NCBI RefSeq assembly: GCF_963678635.1 | Contig: NC_087065.1 | Location: 20,101,623-20,165,622, forward strand | DNA from: Symsagittifera roscoffensis | Taxonomy: Eukaryota > Xenacoelomorpha > Acoela > Convolutidae | Length of the DNA stretch: 64,000 nucleotides | Direction of reading: 5' to 3' | In this document: piece by piece, positions 23,901 to 38,900 of the stretch | Layout: each line of letters starts with the position of its first letter | How positions within the stretch are numbered: position 1 is the stretch's first letter | Made by a program: the position numbers and the translations under genes | The notes under the pieces: model-generated | What the model saw: the letters and a program-made list of their open reading frames with translations, nothing else | The model's database searches: none | What the model was told of the DNA's origin: nothing

Positions 23901-26900
23901 CCTTGATGGTTTCAAACGGTTACTTTTGTAATTTCATGTATAGAGACTATAAAATGACAAAATAATTGGCTATCATCCAAGAAACTCCAATGCGAGCAAG
24001 AACCTTTCATTTTATTATAAAAAAGGAACGAGCTTCGGTCCAAACAAATTTATAATTCCGAGCCACCATCATTATAGGGTTATGAAAAAAAATAGTTTAT
24101 GAATTTTTAGCCTATTTTTGTAAGGTTTTTTGTTTCAAAAGCTTATGTATTTTTTTATTTCTGAATTTTATATATTCTTACGACTCTTACTCACATAGCG
24201 GTTTCAATTGAACATGAAATTACCAATGGTAGTTTCACAAAAAATCAGCTTCTTTTCTGGATTTTTCATGGAGATAAGACCATTTCCAGAGACAGCCACT
24301 CAACCAAACTGTTGGGCCTTTTTAACAAAAAACCTATAAACATTGAAGAAAAAACATTTTTGCATCTTTTTGAAAAAATATCACTATTAATTTTATAAAG
24401 AGGGAGGAATAAAAACAGTTAGAGTTTTACTTTGCTTCTCACCTCAGAAACAATAAAGAGCTTTGTTATTGAACCAGGAACGGATCTACGAGGGGGAAGA
24501 TTTTCAAAAGTTTTTGAAGCAACAGAACAAAAACTCGTAGGCCAGTTTTTGGACACTTGTTGGAAAGTTTTGATCAAAACATCGCGTTTTTTTGGCGCGC
24601 GCTCGCCTTTAAAATTAGTATGTATTAGCGCCGATTGCGCTTGTAGAAAAACTGTAGGGTTGTTCGGCCGCAAATCGTTGACAGTTGGCATAAAATAGCA
24701 CCAAAGGGCGACACTTTGATTGGTGAGTACCAAAAGGCGACACTTTGATTTTACATATCGACTTGATCTCCTCAATAAAGTAATTGCAGCCCAGAAGAGA
24801 GCATAATTCGTAACGATACGTAGCTGCATACCAGCAGCAGAAAAAAAAACTGTAACAGAGTGGCTGGTATATGTCGAAGAAGTATAGTAATAAATGCCGC
24901 AAACACGATGCATTTTGTGGTTGAACCCGAGAAAAGCAAAAACGAAAAACAAAATCCAGAAACTTGACTCGTTTTTGTCACCACAACAGACAATTCACAA
25001 AAAATGTCAACCCCGCACTCAGTGAAAAGAGAAAATAATCGATTATATTACAATTATAATTGTTTTTTATATCATAATTCTAATTTTTTATCAGCGCCAA
25101 ATTTAAATGTTTAAACTAATTGTAATCCATTATAATGATAACCTTTTTTGTGACATTACAATAATTTATAATCAACTATAGTAATAAATTATTTTTCCGA
25201 AAATCACTTATAATCTCTTATGTTATCTTATAAAATCTTATAATACCATATAATCACTTAGAATTTTTTATAATCTATTATAATAGGTTTTAATACTTTT
25301 TTCTGTCGAAAATCTCTAAAAATGAGATGCCTTGCCAGTCTTTGGTTTATCTGAACACAAAGTTTTACTACGAAACAAAAGTTTGATAGAAATCCCTCTA
25401 TATTAGTTGAAAGAATCCCGCGGTAGGCGAAACATAACTCTGCTATATAAATCATGAAACTGAAATAGTGTGCTGATGTTTTGGTGGTCAAAACAAACTT
25501 AAAATGTGCATCATGAAACAATTATAATCAAGAAGAAATGGAAAAAAAAGAATGTTATAAATTTGAATTGATTTGAAAACTGTTGAAACAATTTTCCCAT
25601 TTTTCACCTAAGCCAAAGTCTTCAAAAAGTATAAAATATAAGCAATTCCGGTGGAAGTTCGGCAACAAAATGGGCAAACAAAAGGATTATAATCAATTAC
25701 AATCGATTATAATGGATTTTTCTGCAAAACAAATAAAACAGAAAATTAGATAAAAATAATCTATTATAATCGATTATAGTGTATTATAATTGATTATATT
25801 TGATTTCAAAAAAAAGAGATTATAACCGATTATGATTTAATTAAAATCAATTTTTTCTCAATTTTTCTCAATTTCCTTTAGTCGTACCGACAAAAAATTT
25901 ATATGTTAAAAGAATTGTCTCTGGAACCCAGAAACATACAGATACAAGGTTGTCCGCCTATCCAGCGCACAGTTTGGCCTCGTAATGAGTTTTTAATAAA
26001 AGTGAGAAAAAAGTTAATTTTAATCAATTAATAATCGATTCTAATCTCTTTTTTGAGATCCAATTATAATCAATTATAATACATTTTAATACATTATAAT
26101 CAATTGTTGATCCATCAATTTATTGATCTGCGTTTGAATTTATCATGAAAACGGCAATGCTAGGATGTCAGGTCATTGTTTGAAAATGATGATTCCAATC
26201 GGTCATTGAAAGATCCTTTGAAAGAAAAGATATCTTAGACTTCAGTGAAACTTTTAAGGCGCGCGCAAGCGCTTGCAAGAGCAAATAAAATAAGCAACCC
26301 TATCCGAGAATTGACGCGACAAGTAGCAGACTTTTTAGCAAGCAACCAGAATTGGAGCCTGTAAAAACATACCAAACTTTTTTGAACGACCTCGCTTACA
26401 GTCTAGTCTCAACGCAGTTTTTTTGGCACAGCAGTAGTTTCAGCACACCAATGAGTAAAACTGACCTAAGCAGAAAAACACTCAAGCTTCCATGGTTGGA
26501 GTAACCGTTTAAGGGCCGGAGTGGTCCAGTATTTTCCTAGCAACCTTTTAAAACGTTTTGGTAGACGACCTCACTACAATGGGCAGAAGCGGATATAGGG
26601 GGGACGCCCTCTCCCTTCAGGTATTCGACCCCCTGCCGACTCAAAGGGTCCCCACATTGTACTATTTTGAGATATCCATTTTGGTGATGGACCCTAAAAT
26701 TTTTCTCAAGGCAATGTATACTAATTTTGAGGGGAGAGCGCGCGCCGAAAAAACGCAATTTTTTGGTCAAAATTTTTCCAAAAAGTGCCTAAAAACGCCG
26801 TTTGCTCACGAGATGTGTGAGAATGGATGAGTCTGTCTCGTGAATTGATGAGCCTATCATCACATTGGATTTATTCTTACAACCTTTGTTTATTTGGTTG

Positions 26901-29900
26901 TTTGAATTCATTCTATATTTATCGACTTCAGTTTTTTAATTGCTTCCACGGAAGAATTTGGATCACTGAAACTTTGATTCATGTCAGGGGCGGATTTAGG
27001 GGGAGGGGGGGGGGAGCGGATGCCTCCCCTTACGGATTCGACCCCCTGTCGACCCAAAGGGTCCCCCCTTTGTACTATTTTGAGATATCCTTTTTTGGTT
27101 ACGGACCCTAAAATTTTTCTAAAGGCTTCTTCGGCGCCAATATTGACTAATTTCGATGGGAAAGCGCACGCTGAAAAAAGCGATGTTTTGGTCAAAAATT
27201 CCAAACAGTGCCTAAAAACAGACACTTTGGCCGGTTTTTCAAAGTTTTGCCTGCGGGTTTTTCAAAACGGTCTTTTTAGTGCTTTGAGCGAGCTCGGAAA
27301 ATCAATTTGGTTGACCTAAAAAACAACAATACTTCGAGAATTTTTTTTTTTGAAAATCCACCACTCCCCCCGTCGAGAAAATCCTGGATCCACCCCCGAC
27401 AATGTTCATCTGAAACCGCTAATAACTGGTAAGCCAGAAAAACTTTTCACGGGCTGAGCTAACCAAACGCCTAAATTTTGCCTACAATTTTTCAGGACAT
27501 TGAAATATAGTTAACGCGCAAAACAACAACAGTTCCATAATCAAGGATTTATCAGGTTGCTTGATTCTTTTTGAATCACAACAGTTGCGTTGAGCCTTGC
27601 CGACATTTGTATACGTTTACAAACAGTTCCATTTATTGTAACAATTTGACTTTCGAAACACCTTTGAGGAGCTTTGTCAGAACACTTATATAATCTAGAA
27701 GCAAACGAATTTGACTCATCCAGCTGTTCTGTAAAAAAATTTGACTCATCCAGCTGTTCTGTAAAAAAATTTGACTCATCCAGCTGTTCTGTAAGTTTGG
27801 TTATTTAACGTTGCCCAAAGTTAGTTAAGACTTTCTTGATACTTAGATTTGAGCTCAAAACTATAACAATATTTTTCGTGCAATAACTTTCCCGCATTTA
27901 TGAGGTTTTCAAATTGAGACTACTTTGGCTCATTTAGAAAAGTGGGTGAAACTTCCAATGTAACGTACCAATTGCAACAATTGATTTAAAATTAATCTGT
28001 GCACTCGCAAATTTGAAAACTCGCCTAAATAATAGGAATCAATTGAGCTCAAAAAATGACAAACTGAAGTAACTATCACGTGAAACCAACTAACTGATAT
28101 ACAAATTTTTAAATTCTAGAAAATGTAAGAGTATAGTATAAAAAAGAATAGAGTGACCCTGTTACAAGTTTCCTTTTTTACATGGAACTCAATAAACTGC
28201 TAGAAAACACACTTAGCCTTAACCCTTCCTCTTCAGTGCCAATCAAAATACACTCATTTTGAGGTTGCCTTGAATAAAAAAAACTTTCTCAAGTTTTTGA
28301 CCAACATAATATAAATATGATACAAGGACGTAAAAATTACAATTGGTTTTACAATCTACTAAAAAGCATTTGTGTTTTTTGGTTATTTTTTTATCGTTAT
28401 ACTTAATTGAAAAAATACTTACCGCACCATTGTTTTTTTCGCTTCGCTTCGCTTCTTTGAAGTTCAAGTCTAGCTATCTAAGATATGAGCTAACAAAAAC
28501 AGGTCTTAGCTACCACTGGATACGTCATCTACGACAAATGCAATGTCAACGAGTGCCCAACAAAATCACTTTCTCCAGATCAATTTTCTCATCGCCCAAC
28601 TAGCTCTCCTGTTCAGAAGAATAGGACAAATACCGGTGAGATCAATACGAACTTTAGCAAGCTGACTCAGAGATATTAATGAAGAAAACAATCAGCAATC
28701 TGAGAGAAGCCACAAACTACCTGGTAGACCACACAACCGACGCCACAGAGGATCTCATCAACCGCTTTACCAAAATACAAGAAGAACACGGCGAAATCAT
28801 AATGACTGCAGACACGAGAAAAATATGGTACGAGAAAAACGACTGAGACAATTTTTTTCACGCCTTGCATAGCTGATTTTGCCAAACAGCAGCACTCATT
28901 TGATCACGCGACAGCAAAACGACAACCTCCAATGATAACATCGCCGGTGAATACGAAGCTACTGCAGCAACAAGTCATGCAAAAATGAGGACAGGTCATG
29001 CAGAAATTGATAGATTTGGTCGGCTACTTTCCTCTACAAATGTAATCACATATCGCAGCTACAACAGACACGACAATGCAACCCCCCATGAATATCAATG
29101 GTAAGGAATTTTTACTCCAGGATCAACTTTCTTATTGAATCAATCGCATAATCATGAAATCTGCCATTCTGCATCATGGACGCCATTTGCTGACATGCAA
29201 CGCCGTCAGTTAGATAGCCGCTCGGAATTCAACACAGGAAAAAATTGCTTTTTTAGTCCATCAAACAAAAACATGAAGTCACAAGTTTCCAGCAGCCAGA
29301 TGACGCGACCACCAAAGATCGAGATTAAACCATTCGATGAAAACCCAATTAAATGAAACATGTAATTCGGTCTGATTCAAGCAACAGAAAATGACATCAA
29401 CACGACCTCGACACGCCAACGGATTACGACCTTGAGCCAACCAGCTTTCACAGCAGACATTAGTAAACTTGCCTTTTTCGGACAGAACAATCAACCAGCA
29501 TACTGAAGCCAGTATCGCCATTCGCTTTTCGAAGAAAAAAAAGAAACCCGTGGGCAAAAATTTTAGTTACAACTGCCTCAGTCAGTAACACTGAGTGGAA
29601 AATTGCCCATCAAATCACACTTGCTGAAACGCAACCAGCATCATTCTACATCATCGCACGACAATCAACGACAACAGAGCTACATATCACAGACAACATC
29701 ACGTTTTTTAGAACTACAGGAAACAAAATCCAGCAACTCGACCCTCGTTGGAAGATTTTTTGATTTAACAACAACTGATGTTTCAATATCATTCGGTGTT
29801 CGAAATTTTTTTTTGAAGGTTGACATCAATGTCAGAGCAGCGGAAACCGATAAGCTCAACAGCCCCTGTAGTCTGTAGAAAAAACGGCCCTTTAAATCTC

Positions 29901-32900
29901 ATCGCTTTTCCCAAGCTCGCCGACACTTAGCAACCGATAACATCGATATAATTAACCCCCAAATGGCTAATAAAGGATCAGCTAAGGTTCCACGCACAGT
30001 GAAAACATCTCTGCGTTGGCCAATTGCAAGACCAACTTTCGATAGACAACAAAAAAAGAAAAAAGTTTCTGCACATCAAGTGATAGCAACCATTTCACCT
30101 AAACTAACCAAAAAGAGACAACTAACGGCAAATTTCGGCAGCATCTGTTACAAAATCTTGACAGACCAGCTAATTTATCTTCCTTTTTCAGCACGACAGA
30201 CAGAAAAAACTAAAATTCTAATGGATTTTAAGTAATCAACTCAATATGCACCGAGCTAGAAACCGGCAACATCAGTATCTTATTAACCAACAAATGAAAA
30301 AAAAAATATCAGCTAAAAATCCACGCGGAGTGGAATCTCTGGGAAGGAAACTTGCAGAACCAAACTTGATAGACAACAAAGAAGAAAAAATAGTTTCTGA
30401 ACATCACGCAATATAAACAATTTTGTTTGAACCGACCAAAAACAGACAACCATCAGCAGATATCAGCAGCACCAGTTACAGAATCATGACAAACCAGCCA
30501 TTTTATTTTCAAATTTTGACAGAAAGAAAAAAACATATTTTGTACGGGTTTGAAATAATCATTAGTTTTTTCAAACAACAGCACTCTAACTAAGGCAGAA
30601 GAAAATTAAAAAGCCGCAGATCTGAACACAGTCCTTTTACAGCAACCCAATAAGGAAAGAAACACAAACATTTCTCGCGGACTCCAACATCGTCTTTTGA
30701 AATTCTCTGCAGGTAAGGGAACGAGACCAGCTGCTGCAACCAAAAACAGATGAGTCAACTTAACAACAAGAACTGACAAAGAAAAACGCGAAACAACGGA
30801 AAAACTCTCAGAAGGTCAGGACGCTCAACTATTCTTTTTTCATCAACCATGACGAAAACAGACCGACAGCAACAGTCACGTTAGCATCAATAATTTGAAT
30901 GAATCAGCCAAGACAACTTCAACCAGCATCTGCAGAGAGAGACATTGTTTTCATTCAAAACTTACATTTTGAATATTTCTGTAGAATTCCTAGCACAGAC
31001 GATACTCTACAGCATCCCACTGAAGGATGAAAAAACTTGAGAAGTTGAATTGGCAACAAATGAAAACAAAAGTTTTACTTATCATCAAACGCCTCAACAG
31101 ACCAATGACCATTGCCTGCAGAATCATTCCCGGCAGAAGAAAACGGCCAGAGTTTTGGCCAACGAAAGCAACTCCCATCAACGACAATTTTCAGCATCAA
31201 TAACAACTACAAATTTCACGCTCAAATCTGATCTCAGTCGAAATAACAATTTGGATCCCAACAGAAGAATGGAAGAGCAGCTGTACCCCAAAAAAAACAG
31301 CCCCAACAGCAAAATTGTTAGCAAGTGTTTCGAAAACATTCAACACGGAGACAAAAACCTGTTTGAGGAAATCCCTTTTTCTTTACTAGTTTTCGAGGTA
31401 AAACAACTCAGGATTTCGGATTCAGAAACAACAACGCATTCGAAAACGCCGAGGGAAACTAAAATTTCCAGGAGATAATAACCTCATCAAACAATCAATC
31501 AGCAAGCGACTTACTAAAATCAAGCCATCAGGACAGAACGTCTCGACAAAACGCAAAAAAAACACTCTCAAAAACCAATTGCTCGTTCGAACTACAAACA
31601 AAACAATAAGACAAAAAGACTTGGATAAAACACAACAGAACTTTAGAAAATTTATTGCAATAACTTAAGGAGAAACATGAATCTCATTTGCCCAGAGATG
31701 CATGAATTCAAACTTCAGCCACAATTAACAGCAGCAGCAACCCATTAATCAACAACAACTACTAGTTAGATTAGCAGATGCATCAGCATCATCCAACAAG
31801 CAGCATCCACAAAATAAAACCCACAACGAAACCATAATAGCCAATAGATCTCTGACACAGCCACAACTGATGTCAGCTGAGCCTCTTTCAGGAATTGCCA
31901 GTGTCTAGGTTTTATGTTTAGGAACCATCCTAACCCCTTTTTTCTACTTCAAAACGAGGCCGTTTGTAACGTGCCAAAACCAACAATTGACTTACAACCA
32001 AGCTGCCTACATGGAGAATCGGAAAATACGCCTAAGTAATTTAAGTAAGTATCAATTAGCAACTAACTAATTGATTTGAAATCACTTAGTTTCTAGAAAA
32101 GAAAAAGTTTATTAAATAAAAAAATAAAAAGACCATTCTACACTGTTCATTTTCTGCAACTGGTTCTTAGCATAAAAAATATCGCATTCTGAAAAATTTT
32201 TCCGCTGCAACAAGCATGAGCAGATTCCAATTTTCAAATCATAGCATAAATATTGGTAAAAACTTGAAATGTTAATTGTAGTCTGCGCATGTTAATTTTC
32301 ATTCAAATTTTGACCCAGCTAAAACAAATTTTCTATAGCTTGATTTTGAAAGCGAATCACGATTGCAGAGCTTTAATCGGCCTCAATGTTGATCTCTCAA
32401 ATTAATTTAGTTACTTCTATTTAAAATGGGATATTTTAAAATTTGATTCGACTGAACTACACTTTTTTTATTCGCTAAAACTGTCGGTTTTCTGGTTTTC
32501 CGGAATATGGCTTCAGTAAGAGGTCTTAAGGCATTTTCAACGACCTGCGGAGGTAGCCTTCTGTTAGGTACAATGGAACTGTCGGAAATTTATTGCGCCG
32601 CTGCTTGATGCTTCCGGCGCCAAACAATGGCTGTCAGAAGGCTTTGCCAACGCTTTTATGGTATTAGTAGAGCTATTAAAAATTAAAACATTAATAAAAA
32701 AGCTGAAACGAAAAATGAGAAGACGAAAAGTCTTATGTAGTAACTATGCTGACAGCGCAGATCCCTTTTCCCTTTGTCTTTAAGCTGAGGTTTATTATTG
32801 GATCTTACCCGTTTAGCCCCATTTTTCGCATTACGCCCCCTTTTTCGAAAATTCCGACCTTCTCCTCTTTCGTCCCCAATATCTCATACATAATGTCGTG

Positions 32901-35900
32901 CAACGCGTACTAACCACTAAAATTAAGAGGGGAGAAATAACCCTAGTCGATCAAGGGAGGTTATCTTGCAAGGTCTTGCAAGAATCTTGCAAGATTCTTT
33001 TAAAGAGGATGCATCTCTTTAAAAGATCTTGCAAGATTCTTGCAAGATCTTGCAAGATAACCTCCTTTAAAGATAACCTTTTTTTGCAAGATCTTTAAAG
33101 ATACAATTTTTTTGGGCAAAAGTAGCTTTACCCGCGAAGACAACCAAGTAGCGTTCATGGAAGAAGGAAGCAATCTTAGCTACGCATACATACACACAGC
33201 CCGCTAGGCGGTTGCCCCCAGAAAGCTTCTTTTTTTTATTTTTTTTGTGATAGGCGGCTATCATCAAGTTTTGATCGACTACTTATACCTTACTCTCTCA
33301 AAATAAGAAAAACACAATTTACATTAATTGAGAACATAAATTTAAAGAAATAAATACAGGCAAAGATTAAGCACAAGATGAAAATTTGGTTTTTTTATTT
33401 CAGTTTTTTCACACAATTACGTCAATCAAGATGAGCTGATGGATTCTCCATGAAATCTTCAGTAAACGCATTTGAGAAGAAGTCGTTTGTAATGAAAGCT
33501 TCTTTTTCCTAGAACATAGCCAATCGAAGATTGCAAAGGAGTAATGAACGCAAGTAAACATTAAAAAATAACACTGCCGTTGTTGAAAAATCTCAACTTT
33601 CAAAACTCAAAGAAAAAAATAGATACTCTTTAAGCTCTTTAAATTTCTAGAACAATTTATGATGAGCGCTTTTTTGATAACATGAATCCAACTTGAGGAA
33701 ACTGGATCAATAAGTAAAGTTTCTATTCTCTGGAAATCTAAAAAGTAAATTCCACTTTCAAAACTAGAAATCGTTCACGTTTTTGCGCCACTTCCAGGAT
33801 CTTTTTTACGTAACTTTCAGCAGATGAACAATATGAGAAGAAAATGACCGTCTATGTCGCGGGTTCCGCTCAGAATTCACAAAATACACAGTTTGGTCTC
33901 GTAGTTTTTTTTTTTGAAAAAAATATATATTTTTTTTAATTAAAAAACTATTAAACTGACAAAAATTTAAGCTCAATAAAAACAAATAAAAACTTGATCA
34001 TTTTTTTTCGATTGGAAAAACAAAACAAATATCAAAATTATTTGAAGTTTTTTTTCTGAGCTTGAGAAAATTTGAATCACTGCAAATCAGAACCCATATG
34101 ATTCATCTGGAGCACTCTCTGCACAATTTTTAACGATTCAAACTGTCAATTTTGAAAAATTATATATATATTTTTTTCAGATCAACTCGAAAAAGTTTTG
34201 GATTCTCGTTCTAGAATCAATTTTTTTGATCTTAGCCTTAGTTTTTGTTATTTTTTTGTGTTTTTCGACAGAAATTTTGGGGTGGTTATCTTGCAAGATT
34301 CTTGCAAGATTCTTGCAATATAGCCTCCCACTTCCAAGATTCTTGCAAGATAACCTCTATCTTCCAAGATCTTGCAAGATAACCTCCATCTTGCAAGATT
34401 TTACAAGATAACCCTCTTTTGCAAGAATCTTGCAAGATCTTGCTAGATAACCTCCCTTAATCGACTAGGGAAGTTTAGACCTTTCATTTTGCTTTAATCA
34501 ATCTTTTAGATGACGGATAGCTTGGCGAACTGTTTTTTTTTAAACAAAGAACTTCGTTGGACCAACTTTCGAAATCAGATATAGTCAAGTAGTTTCAGCT
34601 GAATTAAAAAAAAAACTTTTTAGATCGATCAAATTGATTTTCTGCGCTCTTCCAAATCACTATTTAGACCGCACTTTGACCCAGTTTTCTGCACCGCCGA
34701 CAATTTTTGAAAAAACAGGCCAAAAAGTGCAACTTATGGCACTTGTTAGAAAATTTTGATGAAAATTTTGTTTTTCGGCCCGCGCTCCCTCCTCAAAATT
34801 TGAAATATATTAGCGCCAAAGGTGCTTCTATAAAAAAAATTGGATCAATCAGCCAAAAAAATATATTTTGAAAAACAAAACCAAAGGGCAATCTTTTGGG
34901 TCGGCAGTGGTCGAGCCCCTGAAAAGGGGCCTCCGCCCCCTTCCTGCAATCTCTACCTACATCCGCCCCTGCAACGGGGTTCGATCCTGTGACCTCTCGA
35001 TATAATGGGTATTTTGATGTTTTAGCTGAGCCTCTTTTGGTGGAGTCTAACATGGTGCTGACAAGCATGGGACCCTTTTCCGACTTCGAAGCCGTAAGTT
35101 AATATGTTTTTTGCTTTACTTCATGTCTGAACGTATTATGTGGGTGTAGCACATGTGGGTGTAGCACATGTTTTGATTAGTAGAAGTCAATTAAATGTGC
35201 TGAATAATAACTTCAGTGTATGCAACATCTGGTACAATAAAGCCATAATTAGAGTCCAAAAAATTGGGAGCACCTTTGAAATGCATTGCAGCTTAACTTG
35301 TGCTTCTAGAGTAGATAAAAAACTTGTTTCAAGCATATAGTTTTCGTGAAAAAGCTGTTTTCTTCCAATTATTTTTAGCTTTGTAACACTACCTGATAAC
35401 ACTGGGGTTTGTTTTTGCTGCTAAAACTTATTTAATTGGGTAATATGTACCCTGATAATTTCGAATGATGTTTAAAATTTTAATAGCATTAGCTTAGCGC
35501 GTCTATTCAACTTAGGCAATATGAAAATCAGCGCAATCAGTTAAGATCAAAAATTAATTGCAGCAAAGTTAGGAAGTTTGGCAGCACATACCCATTTAAA
35601 ATCTGTTTGTTGTAAATTACAAATTGTGTCGAACAATTGACGAAACTATTTAATTAAAACGTCAAAAAGTAGTTGTTAAATCTAACCTTGAATCAGCAGC
35701 AGTGTATCTATTTCTAGACGAGCACTTTTTTGGTGTTCGGCGGAGACACCGCGACGGTAAGCGACAAACCAGTACTCTACATTAAAATATAGAGCAGTGC
35801 AGTACAGTCCAGTTACTAGCTCTCTCACGAGGCCATAGAGCCATAGAGTGTCCTGCTATGTCCCAATCATGGTCTACCGTCGGTTTTAGGTTACAATAAT

Positions 35901-38900
35901 AGGCACAGCTCACCGCCCACCTCAAAAAATTAAAATAAACCTAAATTTGAACAATGGCGTGAATTGTTTCGGCCGCATGTGGATACTGGGGGGCTATTTT
36001 TTTCGAATAAAAAAGTTGACGGTATGCGGTTCGAAACCCGAGAAAGATTTTTTTATATAAATGGGCCTATTATTGTAATCTATGGCTCAGTGGTCATGTA
36101 CCATAGCACACAATGAGCGCGTCAATGTTCTTTTTAGTTTACTTTTATACTCAATCAGTTTAGCGAACAGTCAACCTACGAAACTTTCATAGAGAGACTT
36201 AGTTTAGTGGATCGTGTTCGATGATTACGGTTTATGTGTCTTTAGCTAGCTGTTGAATGTTTTCGGTATCTTTCTCTAGCTGCTGTCAGTCTAAGATAAT
36301 GGAAAAGAAGGAAAATAGGTAAAAAGAAAAAAAGACGAAGAAACATAGGCTGCGATCGTGTATATAAACTTTTCAACTATCATATGTGAACTTTAAAAGA
36401 GTTCAGCCCTAATCTGGTTCACCCTATATATTAGTATGTTTAAGCTCACACTAATGTTTAGAATTGATATACCCACAAATGAATCGGTTCATGTCGACTT
36501 GTGTCCAGACTCGGTCATTTCAAAACCTCGGTGGTCTCATCGTATCGTAGTGGCGTTGTACTTAGTTATAACAAGTTGTAATAGTTATAATTTTGAATGG
36601 AGGAGAAAAGTATTGTGACCTCTTCAGATACAACCTGCAGTTAGCACGGATGAAACAAACTCTGCCTCATACCAAAGTGAAGTTAGTGCGCGTAAAATTA
36701 AGTAAAATTGAGGAATAACCATTAATAATTACTAACTGGTAATCAGCTTTGATTAACAATTAGAGCAGGATCTGATTTACGGTGGGGAATGGGGGGAGGG
36801 GGTCGGCGATGAGGGGTTGGTTAAAGACTTCCTTCCTCAGAAAAGTGACCGAATCCATATTTGGAAGGTCACCCTTGAATACTGTTTTCTTGCACTTTCA
36901 GCCAAGCAACCCTAAAGTTTTTTTTCGTAGTGTGCCTTCGGCGCGCATAAACTGATTCGGAAGGCAAGCACGCTCTGAAAAAAAAATATGTTTTTTTAGC
37001 TGAAACCTTCAAAAAATTACCAAAATGCTTGCACAGTTTTGGTAGTGATTGAAAAAGCCAACGAAAATATCAAAAAAAAAAGAAAATCAGAGCCCCCTAT
37101 CTCGCGAAAATCTAGAGGTTTTTTGCAAGCAATGACTGAATAACGCTTTGAATTATTCAACACTCTCTCTAACCACCGCTTTCTCTAACCAGCTTCGACC
37201 AAGCGAGACACTTCGAAGTCACTGTACGATCTCCTCATGCATGAGCAATTTCTTAATTAATTTTAGAATTGTAGGACTGCCTACCGAGCTAATAGAAAAA
37301 TATGAATTCTTACGAAAGAGATGTATAATTTCGTGTTTCTTTGCTTCATGTTTTTAATTAACAGTCGATGAACGTAGTTCAGACTCTAATATAGATCGTG
37401 ATGATTTTGTTTCAGGAAAAATCTTAAAATTTGCTCAGGCTCAAATTTACTTGTTCTCGGTTGAACTTTCATTCATTTTTAAGTTCAGTTAAGTTCCTTT
37501 GTTATCGAATAGCGAAATTGTAAAAATCTAGATATGAATTGAAATGTTTGGATCTACTTGACAATCTCCACCCTTCTCAAGAAAAGGGGGGATTGTTAAG
37601 TAGATCAAACTGGTCGACTTTTCGACCAATCAGAAAGCAGCAAAATTAGAATACTCAATAGAAAGCTCAGTACTAATTTACTGTATTTATTTATAGGGGT
37701 GAAGATTCTTAAATAGGTACCATAGGGGGCGAGATTGTTAAGTAGATCGATCCAAAATTTTCAGGAGTCGAAACAAAAGCAAACAAGACTACTCGTATCA
37801 GGGCGAAGCCCTGAATGTTCCGACTGCCTTTTAAGGTATATATAGCAGTAATAACTGTAATGTAATAAAATTAAATTAAATTTAAAAAATGAGATTTTTG
37901 TAAAAACATCCCCTCACTAGCCATATCAAGTACAAAGTGATAGATTTTGCTCCTATTAACAAAACATTTAAACATATAGGCTTCCTTGAACCAATTTGGA
38001 ACGATTTCTAAGACGGATTAAATCTCCACTCACGCGTTAATAGCGCGAAATATATCGCGCGTTAATTGTCCCAAATTGGCCAAAATGGCAATCTTTAAAG
38101 CCCCATAACTTTACTAAAAATGATCACAGGTGAAATATCTTTTCAAGTTTAAGCTCAAGAAAACAATAGCTTTCGAATGATATAACAAAAACTCGTCAAA
38201 AATGGCTAGTTAAAAAGTCGAAAATTGTCTGAAGAAAAAAAACCCACCCCGAGCACAAACATTCCGTTACTTTCGTTACGAAAGTCGGAACAGTTAGCAA
38301 AAACAAGCGCTCTTATTTCAAAACGCAGCAAATTTAAAAAAAAAGTGAAGCTTAGGTGTTTTTATAGCACGAAATTGTTCGACTATGGAATCATAAGCAG
38401 AAATAGTTTTGAATTAATGAGTTTTTTTGCTGTTTTGACCACTTAAGGAGAAGTAGCATAGGGTCTGGGCGTGACCGCAAAATGAAGTGTTACTAAAAAG
38501 TCGAAAAATCAGATTTAGTCAAACTTTACTCTGTGTTTATTAGTACAACTAACAGTTAAAAAGCTGACAACTAACAGCGCAACTGACAGTTAACGGTGCC
38601 TCTGAAAATCCAAGTTCGGGACAATTTCATCAGGATGCATTGCGATGTAAATCCGTCAAGCATTCCATTTTGGTTTTTCAAACCCGCTAAGGCGTAGCTA
38701 TTTGATTGTTGTGTATTGTTAAATCGAACTTTTGCTCCGTTTTTCAAAAACAAAAATTGTGCTAAGTTTAGTTGTTTTTCTCAGTCACTTTTGAAAGGAG
38801 TTTTTTTAACCTCTGAAAAATTTCGATTTATTCAGCGCACTATAAAAAAAAGTTTCCATTCCGTCTGTGATATTTTTTTTCGTAATATTAAGAGGGTATT

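Noticed and set aside
24419-24952. 177-aa minus-strand open frame
   Set aside because: It overlaps a reverse MITE copy, has no splice context or domain, and has biased, low-information composition.
32941-34470. CRISPR-like array because of repeated CTTGCAAG
   Set aside because: Repeats are 8-10 bases, irregularly spaced, paired at two inverted ends, and in an animal intron; no repeat-spacer structure.
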